From NCBI RefSeq assembly GCF_004349265.1, contig NZ_SMFL01000008.1, positions 124,001-188,000 on the forward strand: a stretch of 64,000 nucleotides of DNA, given 5' to 3'. Source of the DNA: Dyadobacter psychrotolerans (lineage in GTDB: Bacteria; Bacteroidota; Bacteroidia; Cytophagales; Spirosomataceae). The translations under genes and the position numbers were made by a program. Positions 52,809-61,593 of the stretch are shown in pieces. Below the pieces are notes generated by a model. That model had not been told where the DNA came from, made no database searches, and worked only from the letters and a program-made list of their open reading frames with translations. Each line of letters begins with the position of its first letter. Position 1 is the stretch's first letter.

Positions 52809-53084
52809 ATGGATGTCCGCAAAGTGGAAAGAATTTCCAAAGCATTAAGTGATCCCAGCCGGATTGCGATGCTGCAGCAGCTGGCCCAAAAGGAAAATTG
52901 TTTGTATTGTCATGAAATATCCGATTTTGTTGATTTATCGCAGCCTTCAATTTCACATCACGTAAAACAATTGTCAGACGCAGACTTGATTTTGGTGGAA
53001 AAAGAAGGCAGACAGGTTAAGTACAAACTGAACAAAACCGTTCTTGATGAGTACGTTGCTTTTTTAAACGGCTTGAAAATTTAA
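52809..53084 (+). CDS. ArsR family transcriptional repressor
   Basis: 91 residues. DVRKVERISKALSDPSRIAMLQQLAQKENCLYCHEISDFVDLSQPSISHHVKQLSDADLILVEKEGRQVKYKLNKTVLDEYVAFL is an ArsR/SmtB winged helix from end to end. The CLYCHE segment (Cys32, Cys35, His36 in this numbering) could bind a metal, but the usual CxC spacing of ArsR is not present. It precedes the RND efflux operon on the same strand, and matching AT-rich operators lie on either side of it. Confidence 0.88.
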   Translation: MDVRKVERISKALSDPSRIAMLQQLAQKENCLYCHEISDFVDLSQPSISHHVKQLSDADLILVEKEGRQVKYKLNKTVLDEYVAFLNGLKI

Positions 53085-53096
53085 AAAATTTCCCCA

Positions 53097-53126
53097 AATA
53101 TATTGATACATTTCAATATATCAATA
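53097..53126 (+). promoter_or_regulatory. putative ArsR operator in front of the RND operon
   Basis: ATATATTGA (53098-53106) and TCAATATAT (53113-53121) are perfect 9-nt inverted arms around TACATT. It is the counterpart of the site at 52769-52798. The pump adaptor gene starts 134 bp downstream. Confidence 0.65.
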
Positions 53127-53260
53127 ATGTAACCGTAAGTATCCTAATTTCTTAAAACAGTAAAACACGTGCTCGCTGCCAAAGAGCGCTAACATTCCTG
53201 AAAACCGCCAAACAAGATTTATAAACATTCAAACATTTAAATATTTAAATATTTCTAAAA

Positions 53261-54337
53261 ATGGAAAAGACAATTCAATCCACAAAAATCGTATCCGGGC
53301 TTATACTTGCAGGGCTCGTTCTTGGCAGCGTATTTCTTAAAGGATATACATCAAAAGGAACTGCACCGGAAAAAGTCGTTGCTGAAAACAAACCCGCCGG
53401 CATACCTGTTGACGGACAAATTATTAAATCAGGTTCTTTGAGTGAAGAAATGACCGTCTCCGGAACGCTGATGGCTTTTCAGGAAGTAAGTATTATGAGT
53501 GAGCTTAATCGAAAAGTGATTTCGGTACAGGCCAAAGAGGGGAAATTTGTAAACGCCGGAGCTTTGTTGTTCAAACTTGATGATGCCGATTTGCTGGCAG
53601 AACTGGAACAGCTCAAACAGCAGGAAAAACTTGTAACGCTCAACGAGCGCAGACTTAAAGATCTCGTTGACAGAGAAGCGGCAGTGCAACAGGATTACGA
53701 TCAGGCATTTACAAACCTGAAAGTATTGCAATCCAAAATTGAGCAGCTGAAAGTGATGATCGCCAAAACAAACATTCGTGCACCATTCAGCGGTTATCTG
53801 GGCATTGTAAATGTATATTCCGGCGCTTACGTTTCGGCAGGAACGTCACTGGCACAGCTCACCGACAACAGCCGTTTGAAAATTGACTTCGCCATTCCTG
53901 AAAAACATGCCAACACTTTGAAAACAGGTGATGAAGTTAAATACTATGTTGAATCCAACGTGAAAATCCATACTGCCAGAATTGTGGCGCATGAATCCAG
54001 CCTGGATCCCAAGACAAGAACTTTGCTAATGCGTGCAATTGGAAGTAATTCCAGCCATGAGTTGCTGCCGGGTCAGAGTGCACGTTTGACTATACGTTTA
54101 AACACATCCGGTAGTGCTTTGATGGTGCCAAATCAGGCATTGATCCCCTCTTCGCAAGGTTACAGCGTGTATGTGGTAAATGGAAATAAGGCTGAAATTA
54201 AAAGTATAGAAATTGGGCAGCGCGGTGCTTCTCTGGTTGAAGTTACCAAAGGACTGGCCAGCGGTGATACTGTGATTACCAGCAACATGCTGAGACTTTC
54301 ACCTGATTCTCAAATAAGTTTGGTTAAACTTCACTAG
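53261..54337 (+). CDS. RND efflux membrane fusion (periplasmic adaptor) protein
   Basis: 358 residues. An N-terminal membrane anchor (about 12-30), then barrel-sandwich halves (EEMTVSGTLMAFQEVSIMSELNRKVISVQAKEGKFVNAGALLFKLDDADL and IRAPFSGYLGIVNVYSGAYVSAGTSLAQL) around a coiled coil (LKQQEKLVTLNERRLKDLVDREAAVQQDYDQAFTNLKVLQ), then the beta-barrel and membrane-proximal parts. It bridges the inner-membrane pump and the TolC channel encoded next. Length fits the family. Confidence 0.93.
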   Translation: MEKTIQSTKIVSGLILAGLVLGSVFLKGYTSKGTAPEKVVAENKPAGIPVDGQIIKSGSLSEEMTVSGTLMAFQEVSIMSELNRKVISVQAKEGKFVNAGALLFKLDDADLLAELEQLKQQEKLVTLNERRLKDLVDREAAVQQDYDQAFTNLKVLQSKIEQLKVMIAKTNIRAPFSGYLGIVNVYSGAYVSAGTSLAQLTDNSRLKIDFAIPEKHANTLKTGDEVKYYVESNVKIHTARIVAHESSLDPKTRTLLMRAIGSNSSHELLPGQSARLTIRLNTSGSALMVPNQALIPSSQGYSVYVVNGNKAEIKSIEIGQRGASLVEVTKGLASGDTVITSNMLRLSPDSQISLVKLH

Positions 54338-54379
54338 TCACTTTATCTTTTTTAATTACATTTCTATCTACCAAAAGAA

Positions 54380-54406
54380 GCTAATTGCTAACAGCTGATA
54401 GCTAAC
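54380..54406 (+). repeat. GCTAA-rich intergenic repeat, copy d
   Basis: GCTAATTGCTAACAGCTGA followed by TAGCTAAC. With the preceding base it aligns with the minus-strand copy at 16217-16249 at 25 of 29 positions. It ends 6 bp before the pump start codon, within the RND operon. Confidence 0.55.
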
Positions 54407-54412
54407 AAAAAC

Positions 54413-57400
54413 ATGAGTTCTATTTCACAAACAAGCATTTCCCGGCCTGTATTGGCCGGGGTTATGTCCGTACTGCTTATACTTTTCGGGATTGTAGGTT
54501 ATACATTTCTGGGCACACGTGAATATCCCGTAACGGATTCGCCCATCGTGATGGTGACAACCGTTTATCCCGGAGCCAGCGCAGATATCATCGCTTCCCA
54601 GGTAACAAAACCATTGGAGGAAGCCATTGCAGAAGCAAACGGAATCCGTTCAGTTTCATCCACTTCCAGAGAGCAGGTTAGTATTATTACCGTTGAATTT
54701 GAATTAAACGCCGATCTGGAAGCGGCTGCCAATGATGTCCGGGATAAAGTTTCGAAATCGCGCCAGCAATTACCAACCGATATTGAACCAACCATCGTTG
54801 AAAAAGCCGGACCCGCTGATTTTCTGGTTTTCCTGACCGTTCAGAGCAAAACAAAAAGTCTGGAAGATGTTACCGATTTTATCAATATCAATGTCAAAGA
54901 GAAACTGCAGTCTATTTCAGGAGTACGTTTGGTTGATTCATACGCAGGTAGAAAACGTGCCATGCGTCTGCGGATGGATCCTGTGAAACTGGCTGCTTAC
55001 AGTCTGACGCCAACCGATATTCAAACTGCTTTACAGCGCGAAAATGTGGATTTACCGAGCGGGCGTATTGAAGGGGAAAACACCGAAGTTACGCTACGCA
55101 CACAGGGGAGACTGGTTACTGAAGATGATTTTAACAATATGATCCTTCGGGAAAGTGGTGGTGCGATTGTTCGTTTTAAAGATGTTGGAGAAGCCATTAT
55201 GTCTTCACAAAATGAACGCACTGCAATGATTATTTATAGTGGAAAAACAGCTAACTATGGCGTGGCAACGGGTGTTAGTCCGCAGCGTGGTGCTAATTCG
55301 CTTGCCATTGTTGATGAATTTAAAAAACGTTTTGAGGTGATTAAAAGAACAGCTCCCAATGATTATGAAATTGTTCTGGGAAAAGATTTCACTGTTCCTG
55401 TCAGAAATTCATTGTCGGAGGTTGAAGAAACGTTACTTCTTGCTTTCGGACTGGTTTCACTGATCATTTTTATCTTCCTGCGAGATTGGCGAAGCACAAT
55501 TATTCCACTCGTCGCGATTCCTGTTTCGATTGTTTCGGCATTTTTTATCATGTACATCGCCGGATTTTCAATCAACGTTTTGACCTTACTTGGACTAGTC
55601 CTGGCGATCGGACTGGTGGTGGATGATGCGATTATTGTTCTCGAAAATATTTATAGTAAAGTAGAGCAGGGTATGTCGCCCATCATGGCAGCGCGCCAGG
55701 GTTCTGCTGAGATTTATTTCGCTGTAATCTCAACAACCATTACGCTGGTTGCAGTTTTCCTTCCGATCTTATTTTTGGGCGGATTAACCGGACGGTTGTT
55801 TAAAGAATTTGCGATTGTGGTGGCAGGTTCGGTTACAATTTCGGCCTTTGTCGCACTAACACTGACACCTATGATGAGTGCTTATTTGCTCAAACCGGGC
55901 ACATCACATAGTTGGTTATACAAAAAAACAGAGCCTTATTTTGTTGGTCTAAACAATGCTTACGGACGTTCTCTGGCAGCATTTATGAAAGTTCGCTGGC
56001 TGGGTTTTGTGTTACTTGCGGTTTCATTTGGCATGGCATACTGGCTTGCTCCAAAGCTGCCTTCTGAACTGGCACCACTGGAAGACCGTTCGATGATTGG
56101 TCTGGCTGTGATGGCTCCGGAAGGAACCTCCTACGAAAGTATGGAACACAGCATGAAGGAAATCGGCAATTACATCAGTGATTCTATCCCGGATCTTAAT
56201 GCTGAACGAACTTACACCGCTATTGCTGCGGCGGGCGGAACATTGGCCCAACCGGTGAACGGCGGATTTCAATGGATATTTTTGAAAGAACCCAAAGATC
56301 GTAAAAGCGGCTTGTCGCAGCAGCAGATCTTTATGAAACTGGTTGCAGCTTCCGGGCAGTTTAGGAATGTTCTGATTATTCCTGTACAAACACCAACTAT
56401 CGGTGGTTATGGAAATTCGCAGCCGGTTCAATATGTAGTGCAGGCACCCGGATTAAAGGAATTGATGAGTGTGATGCCAAAACTGATGACTCAGGTTGGC
56501 GGTAATAAAAAACTGAATTTTGCTGACGCAGATTTTAAAATAAACCGTCCGGAAATCAGTATTTCCATTGATCGCCAGCGTGCTGCCCAACTCGGCATAT
56601 CAACTCAGGCTATCGGGCAAACTTTACAATTGGCGTTAAGCAGCAGAAGATACGGTTACTTTATTCACAATGACCGTCAGTACGAAGTTATTGGACAGCT
56701 CGACAGGGAAGATCGTTCGGCGCCATATGATTTGAAGTCGCTTTACCTGAAATCCGGCAGCGGAGAAATGGTATCCCTGGATAACGTCACAAAACTGAAT
56801 GAAGGAATCAGTCCGCCTGCGATTTACCGGTACAATCAATCTTACAGTGCCACCATTTCGGCAACGCCTGCCGCAGGCGTGAGTTTGGGAGAGGCCATTA
56901 AGGAACTGGATAAAATAACAGCGAAAGAATTACCAAAAGGGTTTAGTACTGCGCTGGCAGGTCAAAGCAGGGATTATTCAGAAAGCAGTGACAGCTTGGT
57001 TTTTGCCTTCATTTTTGCAATTGTTCTGATTTACCTTGTGCTCGCAGCCCAGTTTGAAAGTCTGATCGATCCTTTTATCATTTTACTAACAGTGCCTATG
57101 GCACTCACGGGAGCTTTATTAAGTCTTTGGTTTACAGAACAAACAATTAACATTTTCAGTCAAATCGGGATAATTATGTTAATCGGGTTAATTACCAAAA
57201 ATGGTATCCTGATTGTCGAGTTTGCCAACCAAAGCAAAGAAGAAGGACACAGCATTATTGAGGCCGCTAAAATTGCAGCCGTGTCCCGTTTCCGTCCGAT
57301 CCTAATGACAACGCTGGCCATGATTTTCGGAACGTTACCGATAGCATTGTCGCTTGGTACTTCTTCAGGCAGTCGCCAGTCGTTGGGAATAGTCGTGGTA

Positions 57401-57532
57401 GGCGGGTTGATTTTCGCCGGAGTGCTGACACTTTATGTAATTCCTGCGATTTACTCTTATTTCTCAAGAGCGGTGAAGCCTCATTCTAAAGAAGAAAGTA
57501 ATCATCCGGCAGAGGAATTGGTCCATCATTAA
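54413..57532 (+). CDS. RND family efflux pump, inner-membrane transporter (HAE1-like)
   Basis: 1039 residues with the standard RND layout: TM1 about 12-30, a large periplasmic loop, TM2-6 (about 335-500), TM7, a second loop and TM8-12 (about 860-1010). TM4 carries the proton-relay pair in IGLVVDDAIIVLENIYSKVEQG; signature LGTREYPVTDSPIVMVTTVYPGASAD starts the first loop. It likely expels drugs or toxic organics; the absence of CusA-type Met residues argues against copper. It lies 75 bp after the adaptor gene. Confidence 0.95.
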   Translation: MSSISQTSISRPVLAGVMSVLLILFGIVGYTFLGTREYPVTDSPIVMVTTVYPGASADIIASQVTKPLEEAIAEANGIRSVSSTSREQVSIITVEFELNADLEAAANDVRDKVSKSRQQLPTDIEPTIVEKAGPADFLVFLTVQSKTKSLEDVTDFININVKEKLQSISGVRLVDSYAGRKRAMRLRMDPVKLAAYSLTPTDIQTALQRENVDLPSGRIEGENTEVTLRTQGRLVTEDDFNNMILRESGGAIVRFKDVGEAIMSSQNERTAMIIYSGKTANYGVATGVSPQRGANSLAIVDEFKKRFEVIKRTAPNDYEIVLGKDFTVPVRNSLSEVEETLLLAFGLVSLIIFIFLRDWRSTIIPLVAIPVSIVSAFFIMYIAGFSINVLTLLGLVLAIGLVVDDAIIVLENIYSKVEQGMSPIMAARQGSAEIYFAVISTTITLVAVFLPILFLGGLTGRLFKEFAIVVAGSVTISAFVALTLTPMMSAYLLKPGTSHSWLYKKTEPYFVGLNNAYGRSLAAFMKVRWLGFVLLAVSFGMAYWLAPKLPSELAPLEDRSMIGLAVMAPEGTSYESMEHSMKEIGNYISDSIPDLNAERTYTAIAAAGGTLAQPVNGGFQWIFLKEPKDRKSGLSQQQIFMKLVAASGQFRNVLIIPVQTPTIGGYGNSQPVQYVVQAPGLKELMSVMPKLMTQVGGNKKLNFADADFKINRPEISISIDRQRAAQLGISTQAIGQTLQLALSSRRYGYFIHNDRQYEVIGQLDREDRSAPYDLKSLYLKSGSGEMVSLDNVTKLNEGISPPAIYRYNQSYSATISATPAAGVSLGEAIKELDKITAKELPKGFSTALAGQSRDYSESSDSLVFAFIFAIVLIYLVLAAQFESLIDPFIILLTVPMALTGALLSLWFTEQTINIFSQIGIIMLIGLITKNGILIVEFANQSKEEGHSIIEAAKIAAVSRFRPILMTTLAMIFGTLPIALSLGTSSGSRQSLGIVVVGGLIFAGVLTLYVIPAIYSYFSRAVKPHSKEESNHPAEELVHH

Positions 57533-57546
57533 TTAGTTCGTAAAGA

Positions 57547-57581
57547 CAGACTTTCCAAGTCTTCAAGACTTGGAAAGTCTG
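57547..57581. repeat. 17-bp-arm perfect palindrome between pump and TolC genes
   Basis: CAGACTTTCCAAGTCTT (57547-57563) and AAGACTTGGAAAGTCTG (57565-57581) are exact reverse complements around a single base. Followed by GAAAAAA on the plus strand. It probably forms a long mRNA stem-loop inside the operon that could lower TolC expression or act as a REP-type repeat. I recall similar palindromes in other Bacteroidota, unverified. Confidence 0.6.
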
Positions 57582-57601
57582 AAAAAACCAACACCCAAAT
57601 C

Positions 57602-58960
57602 ATGAAAAAGATATTTTTTAAAATAAACAGCCGGATGTTAAGTCTGGCAGTTTTACTGACCTTTCTGTCAAACATTAGCATTGCGCAAAACCAATCGCTT
57701 TCTCTTCAAAAAGCAATTGAGCAAGCCAAAACGAACAATCGGGATCTGCGGATCGATTCTCTGAATATTTCAAGATCGCGTCAGCAAACTGAAATTACAA
57801 AAGGTTTTCTTTTACCCAATGTCAGTCTGACCGGGCAATTCCAGCGTTACTTTCAACGGCCTGTTTTTTTTGGATTAAACAGCGCTCCCTCTTCCGAAGG
57901 GATTGCTTACAGCCGTTTTGGCGGGCAGGAAATTACAGGAGCACAGGTTACGCTCATGCAATCTCTATATAACTCTGGTGCTAAATATGAAATTCAAAGA
58001 AGGAAATTACTTGAAAAACAAAGCCGGCTTTCTTACCAGGAAAGGGAAGTGAATGTGGTCGCTCAGGTAAAACAGAATTACCTACAGCTTTTGGTTCTGC
58101 GTGAGCGGCTTAGGTTGCAAAATGAAAGTATCCTCCGTAACAAAAAAGCGCTGGCAGATTCGCGTTCCCTTCTGGCTCAGGGCCGTGCACTTCGCGTAGA
58201 TACATTGCGTGCATATACCTTAGTTAGAAATCTGGAACCGGATGTTTTAAGACTGACTTACGCTTTGCAAATCAGCCAGCAGCAATTGAGCATATTAATA
58301 GGCAGCGATGCTGAAACGCAATATATCTTATCCGACTCACTGCAATTTAATCCTGCCGATTCAATTCCGACAGAAAACGGAACATTAAGGACTTCAATTT
58401 TGCGCCGCCCTGATTTTCAAACATTAAGTTTAAACAAAGAAATTAACGACAAACAAATTGATCTTTATAAATCTGCGCGGCTGCCGGTTGTTAGTTTTGT
58501 GAGTCAGTATCAGCTGGTGACACAAACAAACAATTTTCGCTTTGATAAGGCTGGCTGGCCGCCTGTTTTTTACGCGGGAATCCAGGTTGCCGTTCCACTT
58601 TTCAGCGGTATGCAGAATGTTAATAAAATTGCTTTGGGTAAGATTGAAAGACAGCAAAGTGATATGATTTATCAGAATGCTCAGGAGCAGTTAAAAACCG
58701 AAGTAAAACAGGTTGTGGCCGGTTTGTATGAAGCGTCTCAAAGGATTAAAACGCAGCAAAATGTTTCAGAAACGGCAGAGTTAAGTTATTCAATCACAAA
58801 GTACCGTTATGAAAAGGGTGTGGCCTCGCGGCTTGAACTGATGGACGCCGAGTTCGCACTGACAACAGCCAAATCTAATTATCTTGAAGCCGTATTCGAT
58901 TATTTATCTGCAAAAATTGAAATAGACAGAACAATGGGTCGGGTGGATGAGGAGCTATAA
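57602..58960 (+). CDS. TolC family outer-membrane efflux protein
   Basis: 452 residues with a signal peptide (MKKIFFKINSRMLSLAVLLTFLSNISIAQ). Two outer-membrane-efflux-protein repeats rich in long amphipathic helices (e.g. SLQKAIEQAKTNNRDLRIDSLNISRSRQQTEITKGFLLPNVSLTGQFQ and LLEKQSRLSYQEREVNVVAQVKQNYLQLLVLRERLRL). It forms the outer-membrane duct of the tripartite pump. It is the third gene of the RND operon, 69 bp after the pump gene. Confidence 0.92.
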   Translation: MKKIFFKINSRMLSLAVLLTFLSNISIAQNQSLSLQKAIEQAKTNNRDLRIDSLNISRSRQQTEITKGFLLPNVSLTGQFQRYFQRPVFFGLNSAPSSEGIAYSRFGGQEITGAQVTLMQSLYNSGAKYEIQRRKLLEKQSRLSYQEREVNVVAQVKQNYLQLLVLRERLRLQNESILRNKKALADSRSLLAQGRALRVDTLRAYTLVRNLEPDVLRLTYALQISQQQLSILIGSDAETQYILSDSLQFNPADSIPTENGTLRTSILRRPDFQTLSLNKEINDKQIDLYKSARLPVVSFVSQYQLVTQTNNFRFDKAGWPPVFYAGIQVAVPLFSGMQNVNKIALGKIERQQSDMIYQNAQEQLKTEVKQVVAGLYEASQRIKTQQNVSETAELSYSITKYRYEKGVASRLELMDAEFALTTAKSNYLEAVFDYLSAKIEIDRTMGRVDEEL

Positions 58961-58992
58961 TCAGCTGCCTGACCGTTTAATAATTTGTACTT

Positions 58993-59346
58993 GTGAAACA
59001 GTGGTTATCAGGAGAATCTGAGAACCAAACCAAATTACATTCAGTTTTACAACTACATGAAGATAGTCTTTATGTGGTTGTAAAGCTGAATGTAATGTTT
59101 TATATCACTGTAATCGACGATCTGGGAAAAGTTCTGACAGAACTTGAAGAGCTCGATTATGAGTCCTTTATTATCAGGTGTTATAATTTTAGGGAAGATA
59201 GAAGTCTGGACTTTTTACAGGTATATTATTCAGAAGATACAGGCAAAAAGCATCGTCTAAGTTCAGAAACCTTAAATGAAATGATAGAAAGCTGGCTGGA
59301 TCCTGACTTTATGTTTACCATGGGTTACCCTTTGCCGCATTGGTAG
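58993..59346 (+). CDS. small hypothetical protein
   Basis: 117 residues starting at GTG (58993); the first in-frame ATG (59095) would lose about a third, so the start is uncertain. Text such as LHSVLQLHEDSLYVVVKLNVMFYITVIDDLGKVLTELEELDYESFIIRCYNF and SLDFLQVYYSEDTGKKHRLSSETLNEMIESWL suggests a compact alpha/beta protein without signal. It follows tolC by 32 bp and may be the last gene of the RND operon. Convergent with the SCO1 gene. I do not recognise it. Confidence 0.4.
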   Translation: MKQWLSGESENQTKLHSVLQLHEDSLYVVVKLNVMFYITVIDDLGKVLTELEELDYESFIIRCYNFREDRSLDFLQVYYSEDTGKKHRLSSETLNEMIESWLDPDFMFTMGYPLPHW

Positions 59347-59356
59347 ATTTGAATTC

Positions 59357-60019
59357 TCATACATCATCTTCTTTTTGTAAGATTCTAATGTCTTTAACAA
59401 GCTGCTCAGCTTCGAGCTGTAACGTCCCGTTATAAATTCCCCTGATTCTTTTGGTTTTATCAATAAGCAGGATATGTTCGGTGTGAAGAAATTCGGAACT
59501 GTCTCTGGTAAAACCCAGGTCTTCTTCAGCAAAATATGACTTTCTGGCCAGATCATAAATAGTTCCTTTGCTGCCGGTGAGCAAATGCCAGTTTGGTGAT
59601 GTAATTTCATTTTTCTCTGCGAAAGAATGGAGCCGTTTTACATCATCAATCCAGGGGGTGACACTAAATGAAAGCATTTTAACTTCTGTATCATTTTGAA
59701 ATTCCGTTTGCAGGATTTTCATGTGTTTGGTCATAACCGGACAAATGCTGACGCAGCTGGTAAAAATGAAATTGGCAATATGAATTTTCCCTTCAATATC
59801 TTTTTCTGTAACAATGGCTCCGTTTTGGTCGGTGAAGGAAAATGGGGCAATGGTATGGCTGACCCGGGCATCGATTTCATCTTCTGAATTAAGAAAAACG
59901 GGTGTAAAATCCGGTGTGTCGTAATAAGGCAGGTGAGTTTCACTCCCCTTATCTGTACACGCAAAAATAGTTAGAATTAGAAGTAAACGACTAATTTTTA
60001 AAAACACTGTCTGATACAT
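59357..60019 (-). CDS. SCO1/SenC family lipoprotein
   Basis: 220 residues from the ATG at 60019, giving a lipoprotein signal (LLLILTIFAC, lipidated Cys about 21). The thioredoxin-like domain has FTSCVSICPVMTKHMKILQTEF (CxxxC copper site) and HTEHILLIDK with the conserved His late in the chain, both typical of SCO1. SCO1 delivers copper or reduces a CuA cysteine pair in cytochrome oxidase assembly; many bacterial copies act instead in thiol redox or copper stress. Its start overlaps the MORN-repeat gene by 29 bp. Confidence 0.9.
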   Translation of the reverse strand: MYQTVFLKISRLLLILTIFACTDKGSETHLPYYDTPDFTPVFLNSEDEIDARVSHTIAPFSFTDQNGAIVTEKDIEGKIHIANFIFTSCVSICPVMTKHMKILQTEFQNDTEVKMLSFSVTPWIDDVKRLHSFAEKNEITSPNWHLLTGSKGTIYDLARKSYFAEEDLGFTRDSSEFLHTEHILLIDKTKRIRGIYNGTLQLEAEQLVKDIRILQKEDDV

Positions 60020-60593
60020 TGATACAATTTTTAGTGCCCAGTAAGCCAAATCTTCTGCCGTTTACGACCCTGTAGTTTGATCTGACTTTTCCATTATCAT
60101 AAAACATCTTTTGGGATCCGTCTTCATGTCCCTTCCTGTAAGTCATTTCTTTTGTCAGTTTACCCAATGCATTCCATTCTCTGCAAACGCCTTCGTATTC
60201 ATCATTTTCAAATGAATATTGCAGTTTCGTATTCCCGTTTTCCCACCAGGCCAGGTAGGTCCCGGTTTTGCGACCGCGATTGAACTCTCTTTGTTTTGCT
60301 ATACTTCCATTTTCGTAAAACGCTTTCCAGATTCCGTGTTCAAGCCCTTCCTGATAAACACTGATATCTGCCGTGTCCTTTGTTTCGGGATATAAAGTGA
60401 AAAGCGTTCCTGAAAACGGTTTGCTGTTGATAAACAACATTCCGTTTGACCAGGTTTTTATTTGTAATGTGTAATCTAACTTAACCTCAACCGACCGCTT
60501 ATCGGATGGAGAACAGCAAATCAGTAAAAGAAAAAAAGTAAACAGGAAACTATTGTGATACCGTACCGGCCGTGCCGTAAAATCCGCTTCCAT
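59991..60593 (-). CDS. MORN-repeat (YwqK-like) lipoprotein
   Basis: 200 residues. A signal with lipobox-like LLICC (Cys about 27) is followed by MORN_2-type repeats: GLEHGIWKAFYENGSIAKQREFNRGRKTGTYLAWWENGNTKLQYSFENDEYEGVCREWNALGKLTKEMTYRKGHEDGSQKMFYDNGKVRSNYRVVNGR. Databases may name these YwqK antitoxins, but no toxin partner is visible here. It overlaps the YHYH gene at its start (44 bp) and the SCO1 gene at its end. The function is unknown. Confidence 0.8.
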   Translation of the reverse strand: MEADFTARPVRYHNSFLFTFFLLLICCSPSDKRSVEVKLDYTLQIKTWSNGMLFINSKPFSGTLFTLYPETKDTADISVYQEGLEHGIWKAFYENGSIAKQREFNRGRKTGTYLAWWENGNTKLQYSFENDEYEGVCREWNALGKLTKEMTYRKGHEDGSQKMFYDNGKVRSNYRVVNGRRFGLLGTKNCINVSDSVFKN

Positions 60594-61302
60594 TGATGTA
60601 AGGATCAGTGCTGGTGATATGATAATGATAAATTCCTTTGGGATAGTCGGCTGTGATGCCCGTATGACCGTGGTATGCGTCCAGCGCGCTATTTAAAACG
60701 ACGGTGCCATTTTCCTCAGGACCATAAACCGGAAAACCATCAAGCAAAAATCCCAACAGCGAGGATTTCGTAGCTTTTACGGTTGTAAGATAAAGTGGTT
60801 CTACATGATAATGGTATTGTCCCGTTTGCTGCGGGTGTCCCCAGTATTGGTCAAAACTAACAATTTCACTTGTAAGCGGCTGGCTCGGACCTGCATATTG
60901 ATTAAAGATCGGAACACCATTTAAGGCAACACCAATCGGACCAAGCGGTGTGGCTGCATGAGAGGAAGCAACCTGAGGATTTAATGGGATTTTGAAAGTT
61001 AAAGTCTGGCTGGAAATAGTATTAGGGTTTTTGGAGAAAGTATAATTGCCGAACGTTGTACCGCTGAATTTTTCATATAAACTATTGCTGGTTGCATAAT
61101 AGGCACTTTTATGATCTGGCAAACCATTGGTTTTAATTGTGATGTAACTCCCGTCAGACGTAATGCTTGAGGCACCGTAAATTTTTGAATATACGGCAGG
61201 CACCTCATTGCTGGTGGCCGTTACGTCATCATCACCGTTGTTGCAACCGGTTAGAAGAAATGGAAAAAATGCAAAATAGAGGAGTACTTTTGTCATTTTC
61301 AT
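60550..61302 (-). CDS. YHYH domain lipoprotein
   Basis: 250 residues from the ATG at 61302; signal with lipobox FLLTGC (Cys near 20). The name-giving QYHYHVEPLYL and IYHYHITSTDPYINGSGFYG motifs flank DGFPVYGPEENGTVVLNSALDAYHGHTG. The many His residues may bind metal. It is the first gene of a three-gene overlapping unit with the MORN protein and SCO1. I recall YHYH proteins often lying beside SCO1 genes; that is knowledge, not evidence here. Confidence 0.85.
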   Translation of the reverse strand: MKMTKVLLYFAFFPFLLTGCNNGDDDVTATSNEVPAVYSKIYGASSITSDGSYITIKTNGLPDHKSAYYATSNSLYEKFSGTTFGNYTFSKNPNTISSQTLTFKIPLNPQVASSHAATPLGPIGVALNGVPIFNQYAGPSQPLTSEIVSFDQYWGHPQQTGQYHYHVEPLYLTTVKATKSSLLGFLLDGFPVYGPEENGTVVLNSALDAYHGHTGITADYPKGIYHYHITSTDPYINGSGFYGTAGTVSQ

Positions 61303-61593
61303 GATTCGGATTTTTAAATTATAAAACAACTGGTTTTAAGTTGTTTACGCGAAATTGCCTGGAAAGTAACAAGGGTTATTTTAGGTTACGCGAAAATTTG
61401 CATAACTGTGAAGAACGTGTCAAATTTCAAGTGACTTTATTGACTTTTCCTGACAGACCAGACAAACTAACTTCCTCACTGGCAGATGTCAGCTAAATTT
61501 TTGTTATTGCTGAAAAGACAGGTTATGGCATTGTTTTTGTTGTGTTTGCCTTACTAAGAGGTATTATTTCAAATGCATCTGAAAATAAGCTAT

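Noticed and set aside
59991..60593. Toxin-antitoxin system suggested by the YwqK name
   Set aside because: The MORN-repeat protein is a lipoprotein in a YHYH/SCO1 operon; no toxin gene is adjacent.
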